Assembly: GCA_964553405.1 (NCBI GenBank)
Contig: CAZKLS010000033.1
Span: forward strand, 1 to 24,955
Direction of reading: 5' to 3'
DNA: 24,955 nucleotides
Source: DATIRA01 sp964553405
GTDB lineage: Bacteria; Pseudomonadota; Gammaproteobacteria; Steroidobacterales; Steroidobacteraceae
Both the position numbers and the translations under genes were made by a program. Under the pieces are notes generated by a model, which saw nothing but the letters and a program-made list of their open reading frames with translations, was not told where the DNA came from and made no database searches. Every line of letters starts with the position of its first letter. Position 1 is the stretch's first letter. Positions 16,921 through 24,955 of this stretch are shown here, in pieces.

Positions 16921-16954
16921 CCATCGTTCGACCGGGCCGCGAGCAGTTCCCGAG

Positions 16955-19051
16955 ATGACAGAGACTTTCGACAGCAGGCAATTCCACGAAGCCGTCTGGT
17001 TCGACCGCGACCTGAGCTGGCTCGAGTTCAACCGGCGCGTGCTGAACGAGGCCCTCGACGAGCGCACGCCGCTGCTCGAGCGGTTCAAGTTCCTGGCGAT
17101 ATTCACCTCGAACCTCGACGAGTTCTACATGAAGCGCGTCGGGGCGATGCGCACCCGCGCCTACGCGAGCGGCGTTCCCGGCAACATCGACGCCTTCAAC
17201 CGGCACATGGCGACGCTGCGCGAGGCGCTGCTGCCGACGCTGGCGGACCTCAACGACTGCTACGCGGAGTTGCGCGAGCGGATCCGCGCCGAGGGGATCC
17301 TGCTCGCCGACTGGGACCAGCTCTCCCCGGCGCAGCGCGAGGAGGCCTCGGGGTATTTCGATCGCAACGTATCACCCGCGCTGACGCCGTTGAGCCTCGA
17401 CCCGTCGCATCCGTTCCCGTTCCTGTCGAACCTCTCGCTGTCCTGGGGCTTCCTGCTGCGCGACACGAAGACCGACGAGCGCCAGCCGGTGCGGGTCAAG
17501 GTCGCGACCAGCCTGACTCAGTGGATCCCGCTGCAGTCCGACGTCGAGCCGGGCGAGAGCTGCTACGTTTCGCTCTGCGACCTGGTGCGCCACAACGCCT
17601 GGAAGCTGTTCCCGGGCATGGAGATCGAGGCGACGATCCTGTTCCGCGTCTCCCGCAACGCGGACATCGCGCTCGAGGAGGACCGGGACAACAGCCTGCG
17701 GGAACTGATCGAGGAACACCTGCGGCAGCGCCGCTTCCAGCCGGTCGTGCGGCTCGAGTTCGGCGCCGAGGCCCATCCCGCGATGCGCGCGGCGCTGATC
17801 GAGCGCTTCGCGCTCGGTGAGCAGGACGTCTACGACCTCGAGGGTCCGCTCGACTACTCCGGGATGTTCGAAATCGCCTCGCTGAACCGGCCTGCGCTGC
17901 GCGACCCGCCCTGGGCTCCGCAGGTGCCGGCCGGCCTGGACGAGGACGCGGACTTCTTCGCGGCGATCCGCACCAACGACCTGCTCGTGCACCATCCCTA
18001 CGAGAGCTTCGATGCCACGGTCGAACGCTTCATCCGCGACGCGGCCAACGACCCGCGGGTCGTGACCATCAAGATGACGGTGTATCGGCTCGGCGACGAC
18101 ACGCCGTTCGTGCGCTCATTGATCAAGGCCGCGGAGACCGGCAAGCAGGTGGCCTGCCTGGTGGAACTGAAGGCGCGATTCGACGAGGAACGCAACCTGC
18201 ACTGGGCCAACGAGCTGCAGAAAGCCGGCGATCACGTGATCTACGGCCTGCGCGGACTGAAGACGCACACCAAGCTCGCGCTGGTGGTGCGCCGCGAGGG
18301 CGACGGGCTGCGCTGCTATGCCCACATCGGCACCGGTAACTACCACGTCAAGACCGCCCGGATGTACACCGACTTCGGCCTGTTCACCGCCGATCCGGTC
18401 ATCACCAACGACGTCGTCTCGCTGTTCCACCACCTGACCGGCTATTCGCGCTCGCCCAGCTTCGAGAAGCTGCTGGTGGCGCCGATCAACATGCGCGAGC
18501 GATTCCTCGGGTTCATCGAGCGCGAGATCGAGCACTGCGAGGCGGGCCGGCCCGCGCGGATCGTGGCGAAGATGAACCAGCTCGAGGACCGCCCCGTCTG
18601 CGAGGCGCTGAGCCGGGCATCGCGGGCCGGCGTGCCGATAGACCTGATTGTGCGCGGCTTCTGCTGCCTGCGCCCCGGCGTGCCGGGCTGGACCGACAAC
18701 GTCCGCGTCCGCTCGATCGTCGGGCGGTTCCTCGAGCATGGCCGCGTATTCCACTTCGCGAACGGCCAGCAGGATCCGCTCGACGGCGAATTCCTGATCG
18801 GCTCCGCGGACTGGATGGACCGCAACCTGTCGCGCCGCGTCGAGGCCGTCACGCCGGTCGAGGCGCGCCCGCTGCGGGAGCGGCTCTGGGAGGCGCTGCA
18901 GATCGAGCTGTCCGACAGCCGCCAGGCCTGGCAGATGCAGCCGGATGGCAGTTACGTCCAGCTGCAGCCGGACGCCGCGTCGAGTGAAGTCGCGCGCGCC
19001 GGCGCACACGCGACGATGATGAGGCGGGCGCGCGAACGGCACGCCCGCTGA
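16955..19051 (+). CDS. ppk: Polyphosphate kinase 1
   Basis: 698 residues, normal for PPK1. The enzyme reversibly moves the gamma-phosphate of ATP onto polyphosphate. The N-terminal domain begins with WFDRDLSWLEFNRRVLNEA and NLDEFYMKRVG. The head and C-terminal domains follow with VTIKMTVYRLGDDTPFV, ELKARFDEERN and GLKTHTKLALV, where His438 corresponds to the phosphorylated histidine (E. coli His435). HIGTGNYH and YTDFGLFT are also conserved. FLEHGRVFHF carries His595 (E. coli His592). The ATG follows a weak ribosome site. Its stop is three bases from the stop of the convergent membrane-protein gene, so no separate terminator fits between them. It gives the cell a phosphate reserve next to the cyanophycin nitrogen-reserve genes. 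Confidence 0.96.
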   Translation: MTETFDSRQFHEAVWFDRDLSWLEFNRRVLNEALDERTPLLERFKFLAIFTSNLDEFYMKRVGAMRTRAYASGVPGNIDAFNRHMATLREALLPTLADLNDCYAELRERIRAEGILLADWDQLSPAQREEASGYFDRNVSPALTPLSLDPSHPFPFLSNLSLSWGFLLRDTKTDERQPVRVKVATSLTQWIPLQSDVEPGESCYVSLCDLVRHNAWKLFPGMEIEATILFRVSRNADIALEEDRDNSLRELIEEHLRQRRFQPVVRLEFGAEAHPAMRAALIERFALGEQDVYDLEGPLDYSGMFEIASLNRPALRDPPWAPQVPAGLDEDADFFAAIRTNDLLVHHPYESFDATVERFIRDAANDPRVVTIKMTVYRLGDDTPFVRSLIKAAETGKQVACLVELKARFDEERNLHWANELQKAGDHVIYGLRGLKTHTKLALVVRREGDGLRCYAHIGTGNYHVKTARMYTDFGLFTADPVITNDVVSLFHHLTGYSRSPSFEKLLVAPINMRERFLGFIEREIEHCEAGRPARIVAKMNQLEDRPVCEALSRASRAGVPIDLIVRGFCCLRPGVPGWTDNVRVRSIVGRFLEHGRVFHFANGQQDPLDGEFLIGSADWMDRNLSRRVEAVTPVEARPLRERLWEALQIELSDSRQAWQMQPDGSYVQLQPDAASSEVARAGAHATMMRRARERHAR

Positions 19052-19054
19052 TTA

Positions 19055-20548
19055 TCATCCCGGCCCCGCCTGCCCCGGCGGTCGCGTCTCCGGCTGGCGC
19101 AACTTCGAGAACCAGTACTCCAGCTGGCGGCCGGCAGCCTCCCGACCGCCGAGGCCGAAGGACAGCGCGACGGCGACCGCGACTGCACCGAACGTGAACG
19201 CGAAGCCCAGATTGACGATGTCGTCCGCGATGCCCATCGCGCGCAGCCCCATCGCCATGACCAGCGCGATGATGGCCACTCGCGCGACCTGGGCCATCAG
19301 TCCGCTCAGCTCGGAGCTCGTCTGGCGGATCGCGGCATAGGCGACCCCTGCCAGCCAGAAGCCGACGACCAGTATCAGGCCGCCGACCAGCACGTCACCG
19401 GCGAACAGCGCGAATGTGTGTCCGGCGTCGGCGACCTGCGTGAGGCCGAGCCTGTTCGCGGCCTCGATGCCCGCGAACAGCATCGCGAAGAACAGCACCA
19501 GACGTCCCGCGATGCGCGAGGGTTGCACGCGGTCGGCGGGCAGGTTCTGCAGACCGAGCGCTGCCGGCAACCGGTCGAGCCCTGCCGCCTCGAGGAGTCG
19601 CGTCGCGAGGTCGGCGACGACCCGCGCCACCAGGAACGTGAGTAGCAGGATCAACGCCGCCGCGACGATCGAAGGGACCGCGGCCATGAACTGCCGCAGC
19701 ATGTCGGTCGCCGGACCCGCGATCGCCTCGATGCCGACGGCCTCGAAGGCGGCGATCAGCGCCGGGAAGAAAACGATGATGAACACCAGCGTGCCGGCGA
19801 TGTTGGCCAGCCGGATGTTGCCCGACAGTCCGACGCGTTCGCCGAACTTCTCGACACCGGCTGCAGTCAGCGCGGTGCGGGTCAACCCCCGCAGGATGCC
19901 GGCGACCAGCCAGCCGACCAGCGCAATCACGACCGCTGCGAAGATGTTGGGCAGCGCGAGCAGCAGTTCGTCCATCATCTGCTGCAGCGGCAGCAGGATT
20001 CCATCGAGCCCCAGCGCGCCGACGATGGCCGGCAGGAACATCAGCAGCACGAGCCAGAACAGCGCCCCGGCGACGTTCTTGCTCATCGGCTCCATGCCGG
20101 CCTGCTCCGACAGCTTGTCGTCGAGACGCGTTGCCGCCAGCGCCCGGTTCACGAGGCCCTGGCTCAACGTGGCGATGCTCCAGGCGATCAGCCCGAGCAG
20201 CAGGGCCGCCAGCACGCGCGGCAGGTAGCCGAGCACCTGGTCCACCATCTGCTGGATGGACCCCGAAACCGTGTGCAGCGACAGTGCGTTGAATACGCCG
20301 ACCAGCGTAATCAGGATCACGAACCAGAACACTCCGACCGCGACGCCGCGCTCGAGATCGAGCTTGCGGTGCAGCGAGGATTCGATCCGCCGGTTCAGCC
20401 CGACGACGTTCAAGCCGCGGCGCACCCCGGCGCGCAGCACCACCGCCACCAGCCAGCCGATGATCAGTATTCCCAGCGCCGCGAGGATCGAGAGGATCTG
20501 AGGCGCAAGGGCGTTCTGGAATGCCGTCGAGAATTCGCTGTAGTCCAT
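19055..20548 (-). CDS. MscS-related polytopic membrane protein with repeated conserved TM-helix units
   Basis: 497 residues, almost all membrane helices. A recurring unit of about 35 residues occurs several times: a helix ending in GWLVA or similar, followed by a basic turn (ILIIGWLVAVVLRAGVRRGL at 27-46; VVIALVGWLVAGILRGLTR; LILLLTFLVARVVADLATRL; LILVVGFWLAGVAYAAIR). Between them are amphipathic stretches such as LPRVLAALLLGLIAWSIATL. This is the 'conserved TM helix' repeat found in mechanosensitive channel-like proteins. The protein ends at FGLGGREAAGRQLEYWF with a short basic tail and lacks the soluble beta-domain of MscS. An ion-channel role is therefore plausible but unproven. The ATG follows GGGGAGG, a very strong ribosome site. 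It is monocistronic and convergent with ppk. Confidence 0.85.
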   Translation of the reverse strand: MDYSEFSTAFQNALAPQILSILAALGILIIGWLVAVVLRAGVRRGLNVVGLNRRIESSLHRKLDLERGVAVGVFWFVILITLVGVFNALSLHTVSGSIQQMVDQVLGYLPRVLAALLLGLIAWSIATLSQGLVNRALAATRLDDKLSEQAGMEPMSKNVAGALFWLVLLMFLPAIVGALGLDGILLPLQQMMDELLLALPNIFAAVVIALVGWLVAGILRGLTRTALTAAGVEKFGERVGLSGNIRLANIAGTLVFIIVFFPALIAAFEAVGIEAIAGPATDMLRQFMAAVPSIVAAALILLLTFLVARVVADLATRLLEAAGLDRLPAALGLQNLPADRVQPSRIAGRLVLFFAMLFAGIEAANRLGLTQVADAGHTFALFAGDVLVGGLILVVGFWLAGVAYAAIRQTSSELSGLMAQVARVAIIALVMAMGLRAMGIADDIVNLGFAFTFGAVAVAVALSFGLGGREAAGRQLEYWFSKLRQPETRPPGQAGPG

Positions 20549-20860
20549 GTGCCTCCCCTGTCATATGGAGCCGCCCGCCGGCGGACCGCCACGGGCGAAG
20601 CGCAGTCGCGGGGAACCGTCGTCCCCGTCGGCGCAGCATCCCTGGAGCTGCGCGGCACGGATCTTTTAGCGCGAATGAGCCGCAGGCTGGATGAGAAAAA
20701 CTAAACTGCCGGCGGCGAAGCGCTCAACAGAGGCCCGCACGCCAGGCAGGCGACCTGCGGCCATCGGCCGGGACCGTAGGGTCCCGGCGCACGCCGGGAC
20801 GCGGCGTCCAGGAGCCGCGCCGGTGCCAGTCGGCGACACCGACGCGGTAGATCAGCGAGT
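20549..20860. other. 312-base intergenic region
   Basis: This lies upstream of the MscS-like gene and downstream of the acyl-CoA dehydrogenase gene. No reading frame in it resembles a protein. It contains an A/T-richer patch (about 20663-20705) that is a reasonable place for the membrane-protein promoter, and the perfect hairpin described separately. No other structure was seen. Confidence 0.6.
20767..20788 (-). terminator. Perfect 9-bp hairpin downstream of the acyl-CoA dehydrogenase gene
   Basis: GCCGGGACC, the four-base loop GTAG, then GGTCCCGGC form a perfect stem starting 73 bases past the acyl-CoA dehydrogenase stop. No T-run follows on either strand, so intrinsic termination is uncertain. 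It may instead stabilise the mRNA 3' end. Confidence 0.35.
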
Positions 20861-22831
20861 TCAGGCGGCCTTGCCCTCGGGCTCCTTCGGGCCTTTTCCG
20901 GTCGCCCGCTCCGCGGCCGTCTGCGCCGGGTGCTCGTAGTCGTTCTTCTCCCAGTCCCGGTATTTTGGCGGGATCGGGTTCGTCGCCCCGTCGGCCAGCC
21001 AGCCCAGCTTGCCTTCCATGAACAGGTCGGTGACCTTCCGGTAGCTGCGATTGTGCTGCTTCTGCACGGCCCTGAAGTTGCCCTCGATGCGCCTGCGCGC
21101 CTCGCGGCAGAACAGGTCGGCCAGCGCCTGGGGCGACTCGTCCTGCGGATTCAGCGTCAGCAGGTGATCGGCGTATGACAGCGCCGCGGCCATCACGAAC
21201 AGGTCCACGCCGACGTCGACGAAATTGCCCAGGATGATCTGCTCGTTCTCCAGCTTGGGTCCGAGCTTGGCCATCGTCGCGAACAAGCGCCGCGCCAGCA
21301 GCTTGCTCGATTTCGCCGCGTAGGCGAGGTGCTTGCGATTGCGTGCGTCGAGCCTTCCGGCGGCCAGCGAGCCGCCCGTCTCCGGCATGAACAGTCCCGG
21401 CAGCCAACCCGCATAGAATCCGGCCGCCTTCATCATCGCGGCACTCTTGTCCGCCTTCTGGCCCGGCTTCGGCTTCAGGATCGGCATGACCAGCTTGAAG
21501 TGCGTATCGAGCGCCTCGCGCGCCATGATCAGGTGCATCACCTGCGAGGAGCCCTCGAAGATGCGCCCGATGCGCATGTCACGCAGCGTCATCTCGACCG
21601 ACGTAGGCCGTTCTCCCCGCTCGTAGAGCGAGGTCGCGCGCTCGTAACCGCGCCCGCCGCGGACCTGCAGGTAGTCGTCGAGGATCCGGTATAGCGTCTC
21701 CGAGCAGAAGTACTTCGCCGCGGCTGCTTCCAGGCGAATGTCGGCGTTCTTGCGGTCGGCGAAAGCGCAGGTCAGGTACACCATGCTCTTCATCGCGAAC
21801 AGGTGTGCGGCGTAGTTCGCGACCATCTTCGCGATCGCCTGGTGCTTGCCGATCGGCACGCCCCATTGCTTGCGCGTGTTGATCCACCACTGGGCGTCCT
21901 CGACGTAGGCCATGCCGGCGCCGATGCCGGCCGCCGGCAGGCCGAGCCGACCCACGTTCAAGGTCGCCAGCGCGATCTTCAGGCCTTGTCCCGGCTTGCC
22001 GATCATGTTCTCCACCGGCACCTTGACGTCCTTGAACGAGACGACGCCGTTCGCGATGCCGTTCAAGCCCATGAAGCGGCACCGCCTCACCCGCTCGATG
22101 CCGGGCCAGTCCATCTCCACGACGAAGCAGGAGATCTGCGGAACCTTCTTTCCGTTCGGCAGTTCCTTGTCCGGGGTCCGTGCCAGCACCGCGATCAGCG
22201 TGGTGCGCGGATCGGTGACGTTGGTGCACCAGAGCTTGTCGCCGTTGAGGATGAAGTGCTTGCCGTCCGGCGTGGGCGTCGCGACGGTCGTCATCCGTGC
22301 CGGATCACTGCCGACGTCGGGCTCGGTCAGCGCGAATGCCGAGATCTCGCCTTTCGCGAGCCGCGGCAGCCACTTGCGCTTCTGCTCCTCGGTGCCGAAC
22401 TCGCGTAGCGGCTGCGGGACGCCGATGCTCTGGTGAGCCGACAGGTAGGTCACCGTGTTCGAGCAATAGCTGCCGATCAGCCCCAGCACGCGCGCATAGT
22501 TGGTGATCGACAGACCGAGGCCGCCGTACTCCTTCGGGATCTTCATCCCGAACAGGCCGATCCCGGCCATCGCGTCCAGCGCCTCGGGAGGATACTCACC
22601 CTCCTCGTCGATCTTGTACGGGTCGACGTGCTTCTCGAGCACGGCCTTGACCTTCTCGAGGTACTCGTCGCCGATCTTCTTGTCCTCGGGCGGTTGCGCC
22701 GGGAACGGATGCACCATGTCCCAGCGGAACTTGCCCTTGAAGACCTCTGCCGTGAAGCTCGCGGCCTCCCATTCGGCCTGGCGCGCATCCTCGGCCATCT
22801 GCATCGCAACGTCTTTGCTCTTGTCGTCCAT
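20861..22831 (-). CDS. Acyl-CoA dehydrogenase (long form, C-terminal extension)
   Basis: 656 residues from the ATG at 22831, which has GGAGG five bases upstream; a longer start would add a basic leader without similarity. The FAD enzyme oxidises acyl-CoA to the trans-2-enoyl-CoA. FGMKIPKEYGGLGLS at 94-108, FALTEPDVGSDPA at 166-178, KLWCTN at 199-204 and the catalytic block RDMRIGRIFEGSSQVM at 417-432 (Glu426) are clear. About 220 residues beyond the catalytic block form a helical C-terminal extension, as in VLCAD/ACAD9-like enzymes, which suggests long-chain substrates and possible membrane association. It lies 266 bases downstream of fadA on the same strand, supplying the first oxidation step for the FadB/FadA pair. 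Confidence 0.92.
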   Translation of the reverse strand: MDDKSKDVAMQMAEDARQAEWEAASFTAEVFKGKFRWDMVHPFPAQPPEDKKIGDEYLEKVKAVLEKHVDPYKIDEEGEYPPEALDAMAGIGLFGMKIPKEYGGLGLSITNYARVLGLIGSYCSNTVTYLSAHQSIGVPQPLREFGTEEQKRKWLPRLAKGEISAFALTEPDVGSDPARMTTVATPTPDGKHFILNGDKLWCTNVTDPRTTLIAVLARTPDKELPNGKKVPQISCFVVEMDWPGIERVRRCRFMGLNGIANGVVSFKDVKVPVENMIGKPGQGLKIALATLNVGRLGLPAAGIGAGMAYVEDAQWWINTRKQWGVPIGKHQAIAKMVANYAAHLFAMKSMVYLTCAFADRKNADIRLEAAAAKYFCSETLYRILDDYLQVRGGRGYERATSLYERGERPTSVEMTLRDMRIGRIFEGSSQVMHLIMAREALDTHFKLVMPILKPKPGQKADKSAAMMKAAGFYAGWLPGLFMPETGGSLAAGRLDARNRKHLAYAAKSSKLLARRLFATMAKLGPKLENEQIILGNFVDVGVDLFVMAAALSYADHLLTLNPQDESPQALADLFCREARRRIEGNFRAVQKQHNRSYRKVTDLFMEGKLGWLADGATNPIPPKYRDWEKNDYEHPAQTAAERATGKGPKEPEGKAA

Positions 22832-23020
22832 ATCGCCTCCGCGCCTTTGCCGGGTCCGGTCCTGAGGGGTATTCGACTGCAACCGAACCATCGCGCCGGG
22901 TCCGGGCACGCTGGCTCAGCGCTGCGAATATCGCAACGCAGCAATCCACGCGGTATCCCGGTATGTCGCCGCGGACTACGGATAGACCGAAGGAAAGTAG
23001 GCGAAAGTATCGGACGCGCG

Positions 23021-23048
23021 GCCGCAGGCAGACGCGTCTGCCTGCGGC
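23021..23048 (-). terminator. 28-bp perfect palindrome downstream of fadA, possible terminator
   Basis: GCCGCAGGCAGACG is followed immediately by its exact reverse complement. As RNA it would fold into a long GC-rich hairpin with a CGCG loop, 49 bases after the fadA stop. The sequence after it on the minus strand (GCGCGTCCGATACTTTCG) has only a short T-run and that at a distance, so a Rho-independent terminator is plausible but not textbook. The alternative is a dyad operator for the acyl-CoA dehydrogenase gene 190 bases further on. Confidence 0.45.
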
Positions 23049-23097
23049 GCCGCCCCCGCCCTGGCCGGCACGGGCCGGCCGGCAGCTCCGAACGGGC

Positions 23098-24273
23098 TTA
23101 TACGCGCTCGAGGATCGTGGCGATGCCCTGCCCGAGGCCGATGCACATCGTGGCGAGCCCGAGCTCGCCGCCCTTCCATTCCATGACGTTCAACAGCGTC
23201 GTGGTGATGCGGGCCCCCGAGCAGCCGAGCGGGTGCCCGAGTGCGATGGCGCCGCCATTGAGGTTGATGCGCTCGTCCATCGTCTCGAGCAGACCGAGAT
23301 CCTTGATCACCGGCAGCGACTGCGCCGCGAACGCCTCGTTGAGTTCGAGGTAGTCGATGTCGTCCATCTTGAGCCCGGCCCGCTTCAGCGCCTTCTTCGA
23401 CGCCGGCACCGGTCCGTAGCCCATGATCGCCGGATCCACGCCTGCCACCGCCATCGAGCGGACCTTGGCGCGCGGCTTCAACCCGGCCGACTTGGCGCGC
23501 TCCGCGCTCATGACCAGCATGGCCGAGGCCCCGTCCGAAATCGCCGAGGACGATCCCGCGGTCACGGTGCCGTTCCTCGGATCGAACACCGGCTTGAGCG
23601 ACGCGAGTCCCTCGAGCGTCGTGTCGCCGCGGATGACCTCGTCCACGTCGCAGAGCACCCGCACGCCGTCGGCGTCGTGCCCCTCGATGCCGACGATCTC
23701 GTTCCTGAAGCGGCCCTCGCTGGTCGCTTCGGCGGCCTTCAGCTGCGAACGCAGCGCGAACTGGTCCTGCTGCTCGCGCGTGATGCCGTGCATGCGCCCG
23801 AGCATCTCGGCCGTCAGGCCCATCATGTTGGAGGCCTTCGCGTACTGCTTCGACGCCGCCGGGTTCAGGTCGATCCCGTGCGTCATCCCGACGTGGCCCA
23901 TGTGCTCGACGCCGCCGATCACGAACACGTCGCCCTGGTTGGTCATGATCTGGGCGGCCGCGGTGTGCAGCGCCTGCATCGAGGAGCCGCAGAGCCGGTT
24001 CACGGTCTGCCCGGCCACCGTGTGCGGCAGGCCCGCCAGCAGCAGCGCATTGCGCGCTACGTTCATGCCCTGCTCGAGGGTCTGGTTCACGCAGCCCCAG
24101 ATGACGTCCTCGATCTCCGTCGGCTCGAAGCCGGGATTGCGCTCGATCAGCGCCCTGATCAGCGCAGCGGACAGCTCCTCGGCGCGCACGTTGCGGAACA
24201 TTCCGCCCTTCGATCGGCCCATCGCCGAGCGCACGCCATCGATGATCACTACATCGCGGGAATTGAGACTCAT
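23098..24273 (-). CDS. fadA: 3-ketoacyl-CoA thiolase (acetyl-CoA C-acyltransferase), FadA
   Basis: 391 residues, close to E. coli FadA. It cleaves 3-ketoacyl-CoA with CoA to acetyl-CoA and a shortened acyl-CoA. The acyl-accepting Cys95 is in VNRLCGSSMQ (91-100), NEAFAAQ and the catalytic His347 in GHPLGCSGAR follow, and Cys377 lies in MCIGLGQGIATILERV, nearly the FadA C-terminus. The start MSLNSRDVVI was chosen because the ATG at 24273 has GGAGAG seven bases upstream. The longer in-frame start at 24312 overlaps the fadB stop and adds a basic leader. The gap to fadB is 35 bases, so the two form the usual fadBA operon for the trifunctional beta-oxidation complex. Confidence 0.95.
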   Translation of the reverse strand: MSLNSRDVVIIDGVRSAMGRSKGGMFRNVRAEELSAALIRALIERNPGFEPTEIEDVIWGCVNQTLEQGMNVARNALLLAGLPHTVAGQTVNRLCGSSMQALHTAAAQIMTNQGDVFVIGGVEHMGHVGMTHGIDLNPAASKQYAKASNMMGLTAEMLGRMHGITREQQDQFALRSQLKAAEATSEGRFRNEIVGIEGHDADGVRVLCDVDEVIRGDTTLEGLASLKPVFDPRNGTVTAGSSSAISDGASAMLVMSAERAKSAGLKPRAKVRSMAVAGVDPAIMGYGPVPASKKALKRAGLKMDDIDYLELNEAFAAQSLPVIKDLGLLETMDERINLNGGAIALGHPLGCSGARITTTLLNVMEWKGGELGLATMCIGLGQGIATILERV

Positions 24274-24308
24274 GGTGATCTCTCCGTTTTTCCTGGTGTG
24301 CTTCGGGC

Positions 24309-24955
24309 TCAACCGAAGAACTTCTTGCCGCCCGCCGCCATGTCACGCAGCAGCTTGGGCGCCTCGTAGGCCTTGCCGAGCGAAGCGTACTTGTCGCAGA
24401 GCGCCACGAACTCGGCGATGCCGGTCTGGTCGAGGTAACGGCAGGCGCCACCGCGGAAAGGCGGGAAGCCGATCCCGTAGATCAGCGCCATGTCCGCCTC
24501 GTAGGGCGAGGCGACGATCTTCTCCTCGAGGCAGCGCGCCACTTCGTTGGCCATCGGCACCATGCAGCGCGCGATGATCTCCTCCGGCGTGAAATCCTTG
24601 CGCGCCGCGACGACGCCCTTGATCAGCTCGTAGGTCTCGGCATCGACGCTCTTCTTCGGGCGGCCCTTCTTGTCCGGCGCGTACGAGTAGTAGCCCTTGC
24701 CGTTCTTCTGGCCGTAGCGCTGGTGCCCGACCAGCACCTGCGTCGTGTTCTGGAAGTCCGGCTTCATGCGATCCGGGAATCCCTCGGCCATCACCTCGGC
24801 GGCGTGCACGGCCGTGTCCATGCCGACCACGTCCATCAGGTAGGCCGGGCCCATCGGCCAGCCGAACTTCTCCATCACCTTGTCGACGGCGACGAAGTCC
24901 GCGCCGTCGCGCAGCAGCATGTGGAAGCCGGCGAAGTACGGGAACAGCACGCGGT
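24309..24955 (-). CDS. fadB: Fatty-acid oxidation complex subunit alpha FadB, C-terminal part (cut by window edge)
   Basis: About 215 residues are visible; the open frame runs past the window end, so no start is present. The segment is the C-terminal half of the L-3-hydroxyacyl-CoA dehydrogenase region: LFPYFAGFHMLLRDGADF, KFGWPMGPAYLMDVVGMD, YGQKNGKGYYSY, and GIGFPPFRGGACRYLD followed by a KKFFG end. In the whole protein an N-terminal enoyl-CoA hydratase/isomerase domain and the NAD-binding domain precede this. FadB hydrates enoyl-CoA and oxidises the product, passing 3-ketoacyl-CoA to FadA encoded just downstream. Confidence 0.94.
   Translation of the reverse strand, partial: RVLFPYFAGFHMLLRDGADFVAVDKVMEKFGWPMGPAYLMDVVGMDTAVHAAEVMAEGFPDRMKPDFQNTTQVLVGHQRYGQKNGKGYYSYAPDKKGRPKKSVDAETYELIKGVVAARKDFTPEEIIARCMVPMANEVARCLEEKIVASPYEADMALIYGIGFPPFRGGACRYLDQTGIAEFVALCDKYASLGKAYEAPKLLRDMAAGGKKFFG

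Noticed and set aside
20691..20939. Small plus-strand frame in the gap after the acyl-CoA dehydrogenase gene
   Set aside because: Arg/Ala/Pro-rich composition without similarity, no ribosome site, and it runs into the 3' end of the opposite gene.
22919..22945. Short inverted repeat GCTGCG...CGCAGC upstream of the acyl-CoA dehydrogenase gene as a fatty-acid regulator site
   Set aside because: Only six paired bases and no match to FadR or PsrA consensus; not above chance in this GC-rich sequence.

Overview
The window is GC-rich, tightly packed bacterial chromosome. Every confidently called gene belongs to a bacterial family, with short intergenic gaps and Shine-Dalgarno-like sites ahead of many starts. 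The gene set points to a free-living, aerobic, heterotrophic Gammaproteobacterium, plausibly of the Xanthomonadales / Nevskiales / Steroidobacterales type. The reasons are an E. coli-like fadB-fadA pair, a DUF938 methyltransferase, a winged-helix/TPR membrane regulator and a proteobacterial cphB-cphA pair. This placement is inference from gene families; no marker gene for taxonomy is present. I see no rRNA, tRNA, insertion sequence, integrase, phage gene or CRISPR array.

Layout. (1) 8-3442, minus strand: a compact run reading GntR-type regulator -> DUF938 methyltransferase -> quinone oxidoreductase -> secreted beta-lactamase-fold serine hydrolase. (2) 3443-3994: no intact gene, but the decayed 5' part of an exported amidohydrolase with its start and ribosome site still visible. 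(3) 3995-6958, plus strand: an NAD(P)-dependent aldehyde reductase-like SDR followed 12 bases later by a CadC-like membrane regulator with TPRs. (4) 7013-13723, minus strand: the most distinctive block, a cyanophycin locus reading metallophosphatase -> cyanophycinase (cphB) -> cyanophycin synthetase (cphA) -> a second Mur-ligase protein that looks like CphA with the ATP-grasp domain removed. (5) 13853-19051, plus strand: an ABC1/UbiB-type kinase divergent from block 4, then a class II aldolase-family protein, a LOG-family protein and polyphosphate kinase (ppk). (6) 19055-20548, minus: a polytopic MscS-related membrane protein, convergent with ppk. (7) 20861-24955, minus: fatty-acid beta-oxidation, with fadB (cut by the window edge), fadA and a long acyl-CoA dehydrogenase.

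How the genes work together. CphA makes cyanophycin, an Asp/Arg nitrogen reserve, and CphB releases the beta-Asp-Arg dipeptide, so synthesis and mobilisation are in one transcription unit. Ppk makes the phosphate/energy reserve polyphosphate a few kilobases away, so this is a storage-polymer neighbourhood. FadB, FadA and the acyl-CoA dehydrogenase provide successive steps of beta-oxidation. The part most worth following up is the ATP-grasp-less CphA paralogue. Its likely true start is a CTG overlapping the cphA stop codon, because the extra N-terminal residues align with the CphA N-terminus.
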